Of a DNA stretch of 64,000 nt, positions 1-8,964 are shown one piece after another (position 1 is the first letter of the stretch; each line of letters starts with the position of its first letter). The notes beneath the pieces are model-generated. The model had not been told where the DNA came from. It ran no database searches and saw nothing but the letters and a program-made list of their open reading frames with translations. The translations under genes and the position numbers were made by a program. The stretch lies in NCBI GenBank assembly GCA_900542155.1, contig UQMD01000007.1:1-64000 (forward strand), read 5' to 3'. Origin of the DNA: an uncultured Collinsella sp. (lineage in GTDB: Bacteria; Actinomycetota; Coriobacteriia; Coriobacteriales; Coriobacteriaceae).

Positions 1-21
1 GAAAGCACATTAAGTGCTTTC
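1..21. terminator. Short perfect hairpin at window edge
   Basis: An 8-bp perfect inverted repeat (GAAAGCAC / GTGCTTTC, 5-nt loop) stands at the very start of the window. It probably ends a gene lying upstream. The 170 bases that follow show no convincing gene. Confidence 0.4.
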
Positions 22-195
22 CTTTGCGTGCGGAACTCGCGACAAACTTAACCCCCGCCCCCAGCCCCGGAGACCCTCCCTGCCGTCACTTTCTTCAACC
101 AGTTCTTGTTGCTCGCCGCTTCGCGGCTCGGCGGCCCCGTTCTCCGTGGCGGGGTTGTCTTAGATTCTTGTTGGGACTCTGCCTTTGGCTGAAAG

Positions 196-229
196 AAAAC
201 GGGGGATGCATTGTGCATCCCCCGTTTTT
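196..229. terminator. Bidirectional intrinsic terminator
   Basis: The stem GGGGGATGCA / TGCATCCCCC with a 3-nt loop is flanked by an A-run on the left and a T-run on the right, so it can act on both strands. It lies just past the stop of the minus-strand phosphoesterase. Confidence 0.85.
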
Positions 230-236
230 GTTGCGG

Positions 237-704
237 TTAGTCCAAGTCAATAAACTTGGTGCTTAGGATCTTGCCGTCTTTAACGAGCATTCTGGCCATG
301 GTGGGGCCTCGGGTGCCTCTGGGGTAGCTGGCGCTGCCCGGGTTGAGGACTAGGCAGCGGCCCACCTGGGCTTCTTTGGTTACGTGGGTGTGGCCGTTGA
401 TGGCTACGTCTACGGATCCCACCGGAAGGTCTTCGCGGTAGTGGGCTACGGCAAATTTGAGTCCTTCGTAAGTAAAGAGCGCAAGACGGTCTACATCGGG
501 GCCGTAGTCGCGGTAGTAATCGTTGTTGCCCAGTACGGCCCGCACGGGGGCGATGGTGCATAGGTGCTCGTAGTCCATCTCTGACGTAAGGTCGCCGGCG
601 TGGATAATCAGGTCTGCGCCCTCAAGCTCGTCCAGGAGCGCAGGCGATAAATAGCCGTGGGTGTCCGAGATGATGTCGATACGCTTGGCGCTTGCACTGT
701 TCAT
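237..704 (-). CDS. YfcE/MJ0936-type metallophosphoesterase
   Basis: This is a small cytosolic calcineurin-like phosphoesterase of 155 residues. The metal-binding motifs occur in the usual order: SDTHG near residue 13, HAGDL, LGNND, and a C-terminal NGHTH. Relatives (YfcE, MJ0936) hydrolyse phosphodiesters with Mn2+ or Ni2+; the physiological substrate cannot be read from the sequence. The start was set at 704 because GGAAGG precedes that ATG, while an upstream in-frame ATG at 758 lies in the neighbouring terminator region. The gene appears monocistronic, with a terminator on each side. Family is certain, substrate unknown. Confidence 0.88.
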   Translation of the reverse strand: MNSASAKRIDIISDTHGYLSPALLDELEGADLIIHAGDLTSEMDYEHLCTIAPVRAVLGNNDYYRDYGPDVDRLALFTYEGLKFAVAHYREDLPVGSVDVAINGHTHVTKEAQVGRCLVLNPGSASYPRGTRGPTMARMLVKDGKILSTKFIDLD

Positions 705-744
705 GGGATCCCTTCCGCAAAAAAACGATTCGGCAGATACATAC

Positions 745-795
745 AAAAAAGGCCCCACGGCTCCGCAGACGATGGGTCTACAGGGCTGCGGGGCC
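745..795 (-). terminator. Terminator after first LytTR regulator
   Basis: An imperfect GC-rich stem (GGCCCC...GGGGCC outer pairs) is followed on the minus strand by six T residues. It lies directly past the stop of the response regulator gene. Confidence 0.75.
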
Positions 796-801
796 AGTGT
801 G

Positions 802-1518
802 CTAGAGGCTCAGGGCCTTCTTGAGCGGCACGACGCGGCGGCGCGAAACCGGCACGCGTTCGTCGACGCCCGTAATGCCCAGCTGGATGGCGCCCGAGGG
901 CACCGTCTCAACGTCCGTGACGCACGCCAAGTTGACGATATAGCGGCGGTGAACACGGAAGAAGCCAAAATCGCAGAGCTTGGCCTCAAACTGCGCCAGC
1001 GAGGTCGTCGACAAAAAGCGATCATCGACGGTATAGATGCAGGAGTAATCGTCCTTGGCCATGATAAAGCGAATGTCGTCCACGGGAATGAGCACCTTGC
1101 GGCCGCCCTTTTCCACCGGGATACGCTCGATGGTCACCTTGCTGTCCGTAACCGGCTTGGCGCGTTGCATGACCTTCTCGATCGCGCGATCCAAGCGAGC
1201 TTCCTCGACCGGCTTCATCAGATAATCGACGGCATCCACGTCGAATGCCTCGACCGCATGGTCGCTATACGCAGTCACAAACACGATCGCCGGCGGATTT
1301 TTGAGCTTATGCAGCGCCTCGGCAAGTTGCAGGCCCGAGGCACCGGGCATCGAGATATCGAGAAACACGACATCCACGCGACTTTCCATAAGCATCTCGA
1401 TGGCGGAGCGGACGCTCGACGCCTCCGTGATCGTGCCGATCTTGCCCGTTTGCTCGAGCAGGAAGCGAAGCTCCGAGCGAGCCGGCGCCTCATCATCCAC
1501 AATCATCGCACGCAGCAT
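802..1518 (-). CDS. LytTR-family response regulator (pair 1)
   Basis: A two-component response regulator of 238 residues. The receiver domain occupies about residues 1-120, with the acidic pocket at DDE (8-10), phospho-acceptor D54 in VFLDISMPG, and the conserved K in the MKPVEEAR segment. A LytTR DNA-binding domain follows (about 135-238), with the family's FFRVHRRYIVNL stretch. The start at 1518 is favoured over an in-frame ATG at 1539 because GAAAGG lies ten bases upstream of the 1518 codon. It sits 72 bp downstream of its kinase on the same strand, so the two form one transcription unit. Target genes are not evident. Confidence 0.9.
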   Translation of the reverse strand: MLRAMIVDDEAPARSELRFLLEQTGKIGTITEASSVRSAIEMLMESRVDVVFLDISMPGASGLQLAEALHKLKNPPAIVFVTAYSDHAVEAFDVDAVDYLMKPVEEARLDRAIEKVMQRAKPVTDSKVTIERIPVEKGGRKVLIPVDDIRFIMAKDDYSCIYTVDDRFLSTTSLAQFEAKLCDFGFFRVHRRYIVNLACVTDVETVPSGAIQLGITGVDERVPVSRRRVVPLKKALSL

Positions 1519-1590
1519 AGGGATAAAACCTTTCGTCAACTAACTACGCCGGGCATCCGTCGCATGACGTTGAGCCCGTAGCCTTTTATT

Positions 1591-2934
1591 TTACTCTTGA
1601 ATGTCAAAGACGCTCTCTGACAAATCAAGATGAAGGAGCACTTTGGTGCCCTTGCCCGGCGCCGATTCGACACGCGTATAGGAGTGCGGCCCATAAAAGC
1701 GATGGATGCGCTCCGAAATATTGTGCATGGCCACACCGGCGCCGCCACCCTGGGGAGAGCTGGCGTCGGGACGGGCAGAGCGCTCGTCAAACAGTCTGGC
1801 GGCGGTACCCTCATCCATGCCCACGCCATTATCGGCCACGGCAATCAAGATTGCATCCTCGCCGTCTTGGTGAACGGTCACGTCGATCCTCAGGGCGTCG
1901 TCATCGCCCATACCATGACGCACAGCGTTCTCGACAATCGGCTGGATCACGAACGCCGGCACCAGCGTATCTTCCACGTCCTCGGACACATCGAACGTCG
2001 CAAGCACGCGGTCCTCGCCAAAGCGGGCCTTCTCAAAGGTAAGGTAGCGCTTGGTCTGTGCGACCTCGCGCGAGACCGGAATAAGCGATCCCGAGTTGTC
2101 GAGTGTAGCACGATAGAACGATGAGAACTCACGAAGCAGTTCGCGGGCCCGCAGCGGGTCGGTGCGCGTAAACGATGCAATGGTGTTCAGCGTGTTGAAC
2201 AGGAAGTGCGGGTTAATCTGCGCCTGCAGCGCACGCACCTCGGCGCGCGCCGTGAGTTCCTTTTGCACCTCGAGCTCGTGGATGGCGAGCTGCGTGGACA
2301 AGATCTCGGCAAAGCCCGAGGCAAGCGCATACTGGGTACGGTCGACGGCGCGCGGGGTCTTGTAGTAGAACTTGAGCGTGCCGACGGTACGATCGCCCAC
2401 CTTGATGGGGGCGATAATGCCGGCGGGAACTTGGTTGTGCGAGCCGTCCGAGCCCACGACATCCACCATACGGTTGAACGACTGCACGATGCCATGTTCG
2501 ATAACGTAGCGTGTGGCAAGCGTGTGGATGGGAGTATCGGGCAGCAGTTTTTCCTCAAACTCGCCCGCGCAGGCAAGCACGTTGTCCTCGTCGGTGATGG
2601 CCACCGTCATGGCGCGCGTCTCGGGCAAAATGCGCCGGCACACCAAACGCGCCGACTCCTGCGTCAGACCGCCCTTAATGTCCTCGAGCATGGCCGAGGC
2701 CACCGAGAGCGTCTCCTCGGTGTACTGGGAGCGCACCGAATCGGGATTGAGCGTCAAAAAGATAAAGATGCACAGAAAGATGCACAGCAGCGCGCAGGCA
2801 ATCACCGTGGCGATCGGCTCGATACCGGTCACCAAGGCAAAAATAAAGTACACCAGCACGCAAATGGCGCATGCAACGGCAATGATGCGAAAGATTGATA
2901 TTGAACTATCGCGCTGGGCGCGGCGGTCGATCAT
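1591..2934 (-). CDS. LytS-like sensor histidine kinase (pair 1)
   Basis: A membrane sensor kinase of 447 residues. Two transmembrane helices lie at about 13-36 and 40-62. A GAF-like sensory segment follows (about 75-220), then the His_kinase domain with NPHFLFN at 241-247 (phospho-acceptor H243), and a C-terminal HATPase with an N-box (QPIVENAVRHG) and DNGVGM. It presumably phosphorylates the LytTR regulator just downstream. Its start codon overlaps the stop of the upstream glycosyltransferase (ATGA), which points to translational coupling. The ligand is unknown; only two N-terminal helices are present rather than the larger 5TM LytS sensor. Confidence 0.9.
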   Translation of the reverse strand: MIDRRAQRDSSISIFRIIAVACAICVLVYFIFALVTGIEPIATVIACALLCIFLCIFIFLTLNPDSVRSQYTEETLSVASAMLEDIKGGLTQESARLVCRRILPETRAMTVAITDEDNVLACAGEFEEKLLPDTPIHTLATRYVIEHGIVQSFNRMVDVVGSDGSHNQVPAGIIAPIKVGDRTVGTLKFYYKTPRAVDRTQYALASGFAEILSTQLAIHELEVQKELTARAEVRALQAQINPHFLFNTLNTIASFTRTDPLRARELLREFSSFYRATLDNSGSLIPVSREVAQTKRYLTFEKARFGEDRVLATFDVSEDVEDTLVPAFVIQPIVENAVRHGMGDDDALRIDVTVHQDGEDAILIAVADNGVGMDEGTAARLFDERSARPDASSPQGGGAGVAMHNISERIHRFYGPHSYTRVESAPGKGTKVLLHLDLSESVFDIQE

Positions 2935-4118
2935 TCGGCCCCCTCCAGGATACTGATCAGTTGTGCGTCACGCCAAAGCCCGTCCATGATCTTGGGCCAA
3001 AAGCTCTGGAAACGCAGGTAGCTTGCAGCGTTTTGGCGCGCATAGGCCTTTGCCTCGCCGATACCATGGCGCCAAATGCGCAGGTAGCCCTCATGCTCGC
3101 GGGTAAACACGCTGCGGACCATAGCGGTCTTGCGCACGCGGTCGTCGAGCTCGCGCGAAATCCACGGGCCCGGGTAGGGCATGAGCGATGCCGCCGTAAC
3201 GGGGATGAGCTCCTTTTGATGCGCGGCGAACGTCAACTTGGCCCGTTCGTAGTACCAACGGTATACATCCTGCATAAAGCGCGGTGAGCGCTTTTCGGAC
3301 TCCGGAGGCAGATGGCGCACGGTCCACTCGTTATCAAACCACACGTCGTAGCCAAACATACGCATGTTAAAGAGGTAATCCAAGTCCTCGCCGCGGGTGA
3401 TAAACGGGTCAAAGGCCACACGCGTAAAGGCGCGGGCGTGCAGGGCCATCAGGCCGCCGCACACGTAGTTGGAGCGCGAGATGCGGGTGCCCGAGAGCGC
3501 CTTTTTCATCCAACGGTTGAACTCGATGCGCTTGGTCCACCAACGATGGCAGATGCCCGCCTTGTCCGTGGGAGCCAGCGGCGAGCCGTCGCGATCGTAG
3601 AAATAGCCGCTCTTGACCAAGATCGGCAGGCCCTGACGCGTCTGCTGACCCAGCGCGTAGGTCGCGCGCTTCATAAAGTCGGCATCGATGACAGTCTCAT
3701 CGTCATCCAAAAAGATAACCGCGTCATGCCCCAGCACAGCGGCACAAGCTAGCCCCATGTTGCGGATGGCACCGTAGCCTCGCAGGCTCACGCACTCGCC
3801 CGAACCCTTAGGCGCGATCTGAGCAACCCGGTCTGCGATGCGCGAGGCCTGGGTGTTGGTGACAACGGTGACCTTGAGCGTGGGATGCGCGTCGACAATC
3901 TCGTGCACGCGCAGCGACACATCGGCTGTGGCAGAAACGGGACAGACCACCAAAAGGATGATGCGCGGGATGTCACGTACCTGCTCAAGCGAGGCCAGGC
4001 AGCGGTCGAGTTCGGGATTGTCGGCGTTGAGTCGTGTCGAATGGTCATAGGTGCCAGGGGCGTTTGCGCGAGCGTCATCGCCCGCCCAATACGTTGGAAT
4101 CACGACCGTGGCGTTCAT
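2931..4118 (-). CDS. Family 2 glycosyltransferase
   Basis: A 395-residue GT-A fold glycosyltransferase. The N-terminus starts with the typical VVIPTYW strand, and the nucleotide-sugar/metal site IFLDDDETV falls near residue 135. An RGEDLDY motif near residue 245 matches the acceptor-side acidic motif of GT2 enzymes. No transmembrane segment is obvious, so it is probably cytosolic or peripheral. It is the first gene of a three-gene unit with the LytS/LytTR pair (4-bp overlap with the kinase). That suggests the pair may sense the envelope or control glycan synthesis, which is inference. Donor and acceptor sugars are not predictable. Confidence 0.85.
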   Translation of the reverse strand: MNATVVIPTYWAGDDARANAPGTYDHSTRLNADNPELDRCLASLEQVRDIPRIILLVVCPVSATADVSLRVHEIVDAHPTLKVTVVTNTQASRIADRVAQIAPKGSGECVSLRGYGAIRNMGLACAAVLGHDAVIFLDDDETVIDADFMKRATYALGQQTRQGLPILVKSGYFYDRDGSPLAPTDKAGICHRWWTKRIEFNRWMKKALSGTRISRSNYVCGGLMALHARAFTRVAFDPFITRGEDLDYLFNMRMFGYDVWFDNEWTVRHLPPESEKRSPRFMQDVYRWYYERAKLTFAAHQKELIPVTAASLMPYPGPWISRELDDRVRKTAMVRSVFTREHEGYLRIWRHGIGEAKAYARQNAASYLRFQSFWPKIMDGLWRDAQLISILEGAE

Positions 4119-4139
4119 GCCTTACCCTCCCTGCAACAC

Positions 4140-4174
4140 AAAAACGGGACGCCGCCAAACACAGGCGACGCCCC
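4140..4174 (-). terminator. Terminator after UMF1 transporter
   Basis: The stem GGGACGCCGCC / GGCGACGCCCC (G-U pairs allowed) is followed on the minus strand by a T-run. It lies 115 bases past the transporter stop and just upstream of the glycosyltransferase start. Confidence 0.7.
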
Positions 4175-4289
4175 GCGACCTAGCTGACTCCATCATACCC
4201 ACTTGGGCTAATCATTGTTCGAAAGTCAGAATGTTTATTGCGGATAACCCCAAAAGAGTACCGTGGACAGGCACAATAGCCGCTCACTC

Positions 4290-5549
4290 CTATGCGGCAT
4301 GCTCTGCCGCCCGAGTCATGCGGGACAGGCGGACCAGCAGCATAAAGCCAACGACCAGCAGCACACCAATGGAAAGGACGCCCAGCGACGGGTTGCCGGT
4401 CAGCGAGGTGACGATCGACACCAGGAAGGTGCCCATAACGCTTGCATAGCGGCCAAAGATGTCAAAGAAGCCGTAGTACTCGTTGGACTTTTCCTTGGGA
4501 ATAATGCGACCAAAGTAGCTGCGGCTGAGCGCCTGCACGCCGCCCTGGAACAGGCCGACCATAATGGCAAGCACCCAAAACTCAAAGGCGGTCTTTAGGA
4601 AGAACGCGGCGAACAGCACAATGCCCATATAGGCGGCGACTGCCACCAAGATCATGTTGAGCGTGCCCACGCGGCCGGCGAGCTTGCCGTAGATGATGGC
4701 GGACGGAAAGGCCACGAACTGCGTGACGAGCAGCGCCAGGACCAACTGGGTCGAATCGATGCCCAAGGCCGATCCGTAGCTGGTTGCCATGGAAATGACC
4801 GTGTGCACACCGTCGATGTAGAAGAAGAACGCGATCATGTAGACCAGCACGGTCTTGTTGTGGGCGATCTCGCGCATGGTGTGTCCGACCTCGGAGAACA
4901 CACCGCCCACGATGTGGCCGATGGTGTCCTGGGGACCGCGCTCGCGACCGTACTTTTGCTTATAGGTGCGAATGAGCGGCAGGGTAAAGATGAGCCACCA
5001 GGCACCAGTGATGACAAACGACAGACGCGTTGCCAGCATGGTGGGGACGCCAAGAGCGGGGCCACCCATGATAAGCGCCAAGCAGATGATGAACGGCACG
5101 GTGGAACCGATGTAGCCCCAGGCATAACCCGAGCTGGACACGGCGTCCATGCGCTCGTCGGTGGTAATGTCGGGCAGCATGGCGTCGTAGAATGTCATAG
5201 AAGAGTTAAGGCCGATGGTGCACAGCACGTACACGGTCAAAAATGCCATGGCGGACATTGGGATAGCCTGCGCCAGGCAAAGCACCAGGCCCGTGAGGAA
5301 GAAGCCCAAGAAGAACTTGATCTTGTTGCCGGCGTAATCGGCAAGCGCGCCCAGAATGGGCATGAGCATGGCAATGACCAGCGAGGCAATCGTCTGCGCG
5401 TTGCCCCAAGCGACCACCAGGTCTGCCGAGGAAGCACCGGTATTGATGGCGTTAAAGTAGATGGGCACCACCGAGGTATTGAGCAGCACGAGGGCCGAGT
5501 TTCCCACATCGTACATAACCCAGTTACGCTCGAGCTTGGTGTATTTCAT
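4290..5549 (-). CDS. UMF1/Atg22-type MFS transporter
   Basis: A 419-residue polytopic membrane protein with about twelve hydrophobic helices. The opening (LERNWVMYDVGNSA) and the YGFFDIFGRYASVMG segment near the start of the last helices are hallmarks of the UMF1 family, a branch of the major facilitator superfamily related to yeast Atg22 vacuole effluxers. Substrates of bacterial members are largely unknown. The gene stands alone, with its own terminator downstream and a 100-bp gap to the upstream minus-strand gene. Confidence 0.85.
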   Translation of the reverse strand: MKYTKLERNWVMYDVGNSALVLLNTSVVPIYFNAINTGASSADLVVAWGNAQTIASLVIAMLMPILGALADYAGNKIKFFLGFFLTGLVLCLAQAIPMSAMAFLTVYVLCTIGLNSSMTFYDAMLPDITTDERMDAVSSSGYAWGYIGSTVPFIICLALIMGGPALGVPTMLATRLSFVITGAWWLIFTLPLIRTYKQKYGRERGPQDTIGHIVGGVFSEVGHTMREIAHNKTVLVYMIAFFFYIDGVHTVISMATSYGSALGIDSTQLVLALLVTQFVAFPSAIIYGKLAGRVGTLNMILVAVAAYMGIVLFAAFFLKTAFEFWVLAIMVGLFQGGVQALSRSYFGRIIPKEKSNEYYGFFDIFGRYASVMGTFLVSIVTSLTGNPSLGVLSIGVLLVVGFMLLVRLSRMTRAAEHAA

Positions 5550-5651
5550 GGACAGGGCCCCTTCGTATTCGCCCGATATGCAGTTAGTTCATCGTACCCC
5601 AATTGTCCAGAGGCGCCGGTAAGGATTCGGCAAAGGGGGCATGCACGAGCC

Positions 5652-6596
5652 CTACTCCTCGCGGTCGAACTCCTCGTCGGCGCCGAGCACGCGACCGCTG
5701 TAATTGACATGGTTGGTCACGGCTTCCATATCGCCGGTCTCGATAAAGCGGGCGACCGTGCACTCGTAATCGACCAGCGCGCGGTCAAAGACCTCGGGGA
5801 AACTCTCGGTCGAGACTTCATCAGTAAAGGGGTTCTTCCATGCCAAGTGGCCCAGGTTGCCGGTACGCTCGGGCAGCTCGGTCGTCACGCGGTGCGCAAG
5901 GCCGTCGAGCAGCGAATAATCGTGCACCAAGCCCTCGAGCAGGGCAATCGCGCGCGTCTTGGCCGAACCAGCCGGCTCGATAGTACGGTAGAGCAGCTGC
6001 ATGTCGGCTACGGCGCCGGCGTACTCCCCCGCCGGGATGTCGATACCGTACACGCGCCCGGCGACGTAGCTCATCAGCACGCCGGCAACGCGATTGATGC
6101 GGTCGGTAGTGACGATCTCGCCCGCCGGCGGATAATCCTCGACCGTGGCCCCGTCACGTTTAAGCTGCAGCATCAGCACGTCCAGGTCGCTTTCGAGCAC
6201 GGCGTGAACTTGACTGCCCGAAGCCTCGAGCTCGGGGTCGGACTCAACAATGCCAAACTGCTGCTCGTAGACAAAGGGATGGGCATTGCGGTCGAGCACA
6301 TAGTGCGACAGCAGGCCCAGCGCAAACGCGCGGCCCAGATTGGCATCGCGCGGCTGCAGGTGCGACACGCCATCGCGCAGGCACGAGAACTGGCGCGACA
6401 TGCGCGAGCGGTGCATGACCTGAGCAAGCGACGTACAGTCGGAAATGCGCGGCGTGAGCATGTGGAAGAAAAACGGGTCGGGACCTTGGTTTCCCAGGAT
6501 AAAGGCGATGCGCTCCTCGTCGAACGTGATGACGCCCTGCGGAAGACGGTCGATGCTTTCCTCGCCAAACAGATGATGGGTGATAAGCGCGGGCAT
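5652..6596 (-). CDS. Zinc-dependent phospholipase C-like protein
   Basis: A 314-residue protein resembling the Zn_dep_PLPC group (PF00882-like). Histidine and aspartate motifs that could bind zinc include THHLFGEE at the N-terminus, NQGPDPFFFH, and GLLSHYVLDRNAHP near residue 105. No signal peptide is visible, so these members probably act inside the cell. The start at 6596 follows AAAGGA with a five-base spacer and makes the protein begin MPALITHH; an in-frame upstream ATG at 6626 lacks such a site. Function in coriobacteria is not established. Confidence 0.7.
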   Translation of the reverse strand: MPALITHHLFGEESIDRLPQGVITFDEERIAFILGNQGPDPFFFHMLTPRISDCTSLAQVMHRSRMSRQFSCLRDGVSHLQPRDANLGRAFALGLLSHYVLDRNAHPFVYEQQFGIVESDPELEASGSQVHAVLESDLDVLMLQLKRDGATVEDYPPAGEIVTTDRINRVAGVLMSYVAGRVYGIDIPAGEYAGAVADMQLLYRTIEPAGSAKTRAIALLEGLVHDYSLLDGLAHRVTTELPERTGNLGHLAWKNPFTDEVSTESFPEVFDRALVDYECTVARFIETGDMEAVTNHVNYSGRVLGADEEFDREE

Positions 6597-6688
6597 AATG
6601 ATCCTTTCGATTTCATTCGATGCCACCCATTATGCCCACCGCGCGCCCATACCAAACCTGCGATGGTAAACGACGGCACGCAAGCCTC

Positions 6689-7423
6689 TTACGCAAGCCC
6701 CAGGTGCGACTTGACCTCGGCGGCACGACGACGGGACACCGGCACCGTCGAGCTCACGCGGTCGAGCCTGAGCTCCATCAACCCCGTGGAGCCAATCTCA
6801 ACATTGTGCACGTCTTCCAAATTGACCAGATAGCTGCGATGGACGCGGATAAAGCCCTCGGAGGCCAAGCGACGCTCGAGCGAAGAGATCGACTCATTAA
6901 TCAGATATGTTCCCTCGGCGCAGACGGCGTTGCAAAAGTCGGCGCGCGCCTCAAAGTAGCAGACATCCGCCACGGGGATGAACACCTTTTTACCCCCGCG
7001 GTCCACCGTCAGGCGAAGGGGCTGGCGCGGGGTATGGACAGCGCGGCGAACACCCAGGGCGGTTTCGATCTTGTCGAGCGCCTTCGACAGGCGCGCGTCC
7101 TCGACCGGCTTGACGACATAGTCGACAGCATCGAGGTTATACGCGTCGGCCGCGAACTCTGCAAACGCCGTCACAAACACCACCACCGGCGGCGTCTTTA
7201 GGTTTTGCAGGGTCTCGGCTAGCTCAATTCCCGAGCGCCCGGGCATCGTGATGTCCAAAAACAGCACGTCGGGCTTGTTCGACAGAATCGACTCCACAGC
7301 CTCGGTGACATTGCCCGCCTCGGCAATCTGGCCCACACGCGCATCCTTTTCCAACAGATAGCGTAGCTCGGCCCTAATAGGAGGCTCGTCATCAACCACC
7401 AAGATGTTCCAGTCTTCGGACAT
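6689..7423 (-). CDS. LytTR-family response regulator (pair 2)
   Basis: A 244-residue response regulator and a clear paralogue of the one at 802-1518. The receiver domain has DDE at 11-13, D57 in LFLDITMPG, and the switch lysine in VKPVEDAR. The LytTR domain (about 140-244) carries FIRVHRSYLVNL. It is 38 bp downstream of its cognate kinase on the same strand. The two kinase-regulator pairs share domain plan and many motifs, so they probably arose by duplication; the LytTR recognition helices differ enough to allow separate targets. Confidence 0.9.
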   Translation of the reverse strand: MSEDWNILVVDDEPPIRAELRYLLEKDARVGQIAEAGNVTEAVESILSNKPDVLFLDITMPGRSGIELAETLQNLKTPPVVVFVTAFAEFAADAYNLDAVDYVVKPVEDARLSKALDKIETALGVRRAVHTPRQPLRLTVDRGGKKVFIPVADVCYFEARADFCNAVCAEGTYLINESISSLERRLASEGFIRVHRSYLVNLEDVHNVEIGSTGLMELRLDRVSSTVPVSRRRAAEVKSHLGLA

Positions 7424-7461
7424 ATGCGCTTCCCCTCTTTTTCTCTCAATCCAACCGCGCG

Positions 7462-8853
7462 CTACACCGTCAGCGGCGCCGGCTCATGTGGCTCGCCGTT
7501 CAACTCAACGATGACCTGCGTTCCCACGCCCTCCTGGGACTTCACGCGCATGCCGGAATCTTCTCCGTAAAAGAAATGGATGCGCTGAAGCACGTTGAAG
7601 AGCGCCAGGCCGCAACCTCGCTTGACGGAGCCGTCGGCGGTAATGCTCTCGGGCTCCTCTCGGCGATGCTGCTCAAACAGATGCGCGCAGACTTCTTCGC
7701 TCATCCCGATGCCGTCATCTTCGACGATGATCTCCAAGCCGTCATCGGTCTCAAAAGCCCTAACACGAATAGAAAGCGGCTCGGTCTCGCGCTGCGCATG
7801 CTTGATGCAGTTTTCGAGCAGCGGCTGCAAGATAAACGGCGGTACCAGGCTGTCGCGCACCTCAAAGTCGATGTCGACCGAGACGCGCAGACGGCCGTCG
7901 CCATACCGGGCCTGCATAAGATTGATATAACGAGTGCCCTGTTCCACCTCGTGCTCGAGCGTGGTGAGCGTATCGGAGTCAGAAAGCGTCTGACGGTAAT
8001 AATTGGAAAAATCGATCAGCAGCGATCGCGCCTTGTCGGGCTCGGTTCGAACGAGCGACACGATGGTGCTGATGGTATTGAATAGAAAATGCGGGTCGAC
8101 CTGCGACTGCAGGGCGCGAAGCTCCACGCGGGCCGTGAGCTCGTCCTGGCGCTCGAGCTCAAAGCTGGCGAGCTGCGTGGAAATGAGATCGGCAAAGCCC
8201 GAGGCCAACGCCGTCTGGCGCATATCGATGCTGCTCAGGCGGGGGTAATACAGCTCGAGCGTGCCCACGCAATGCCCGCGCACGGTCAGCGGCGCGACAA
8301 TGCCGGCGCGCAGACGGGGAAAATAGCCGCCCGTCTCATTGGAAGCGTCGCGCGAAAATACACTCTGTTCGCCGGACTCGATCACGTTGAGCGTGGTCTT
8401 GAGCACGACCGGGGTGCCGGCAGGGCACTTTGCCGAGTCCTCGCCCCAGCTTGCCAGCACCTGTTTGCCATCGGTAAAGCAGATGGCAGAGGCGATGGTC
8501 TCGGACAGGATAATTTTAGAGGCGCCCAGGGCCGCTTCGGGCGTAAGGCCGCGCGACGTGTAGGCGAATATTTTTGAAGCGATGGCGAGCGTGCGGTCGG
8601 TTGCGCTCGATGTGAGGTCATCGGGAACGACAAAGACGTACGAGAAGAAGAAGCACAGCATGACCAGGCCGGCAATAACGACAACGCCCGGAACGGGATT
8701 GGGATTATCGGTTAAATCCCAGATAAGCAGCAGGATAAGCGCCGGAACGACAATACCGAGCAGGATGGCCTGAACCACATGCTGGGCCGTACGAAAGACC
8801 TTGGTAGAGTTGTAGCTCTTGCCCAGAATCAGCCTGTTTAAATCCACCGTCAT
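7462..8853 (-). CDS. LytS-like sensor histidine kinase (pair 2)
   Basis: A 463-residue membrane kinase with two helices (about 25-46 and 54-77), a GAF-like region (about 90-230), a His_kinase domain with DPHFLFN at 253-259 (H255), and a C-terminal ATPase (QPLLENCIKHA, DDGIGMS). The first position of the H-box is D where pair 1 has N. The start is uncertain. ATG at 8853 is preceded by AAGAGGGG, but with almost no spacer; a GTG two codons later would have ideal spacing; an in-frame ATG at 8922 lies in a terminator hairpin. It is the partner of the regulator at 6689-7423. Confidence 0.88.
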   Translation of the reverse strand: MTVDLNRLILGKSYNSTKVFRTAQHVVQAILLGIVVPALILLLIWDLTDNPNPVPGVVVIAGLVMLCFFFSYVFVVPDDLTSSATDRTLAIASKIFAYTSRGLTPEAALGASKIILSETIASAICFTDGKQVLASWGEDSAKCPAGTPVVLKTTLNVIESGEQSVFSRDASNETGGYFPRLRAGIVAPLTVRGHCVGTLELYYPRLSSIDMRQTALASGFADLISTQLASFELERQDELTARVELRALQSQVDPHFLFNTISTIVSLVRTEPDKARSLLIDFSNYYRQTLSDSDTLTTLEHEVEQGTRYINLMQARYGDGRLRVSVDIDFEVRDSLVPPFILQPLLENCIKHAQRETEPLSIRVRAFETDDGLEIIVEDDGIGMSEEVCAHLFEQHRREEPESITADGSVKRGCGLALFNVLQRIHFFYGEDSGMRVKSQEGVGTQVIVELNGEPHEPAPLTV

Positions 8854-8885
8854 CCCCTCTTGTCCGTAGCACCCATAGCAATAAA

Positions 8886-8905
8886 GAGGGCCGCAAGCGA
8901 CCCTC
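8886..8905 (-). terminator. Weak terminator after amidohydrolase
   Basis: The stem GAGGGCCGC / GCGACCCTC has one mismatch and a 2-nt loop. On the minus strand it is followed by TTTAT. It lies 60 bases past the amidohydrolase stop. Confidence 0.5.
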
Positions 8906-8964
8906 TCCATTGCATTATGCAATCAAAAACTGTGTTTTACATCAAGCCATCGACAAACGGTATC

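Noticed and set aside
4803..6833. 676-codon open frame on the plus strand
   Set aside because: It spans the antisense of two genes and their spacer, which no real protein would do here; His/Gln/Arg-rich shadow composition.
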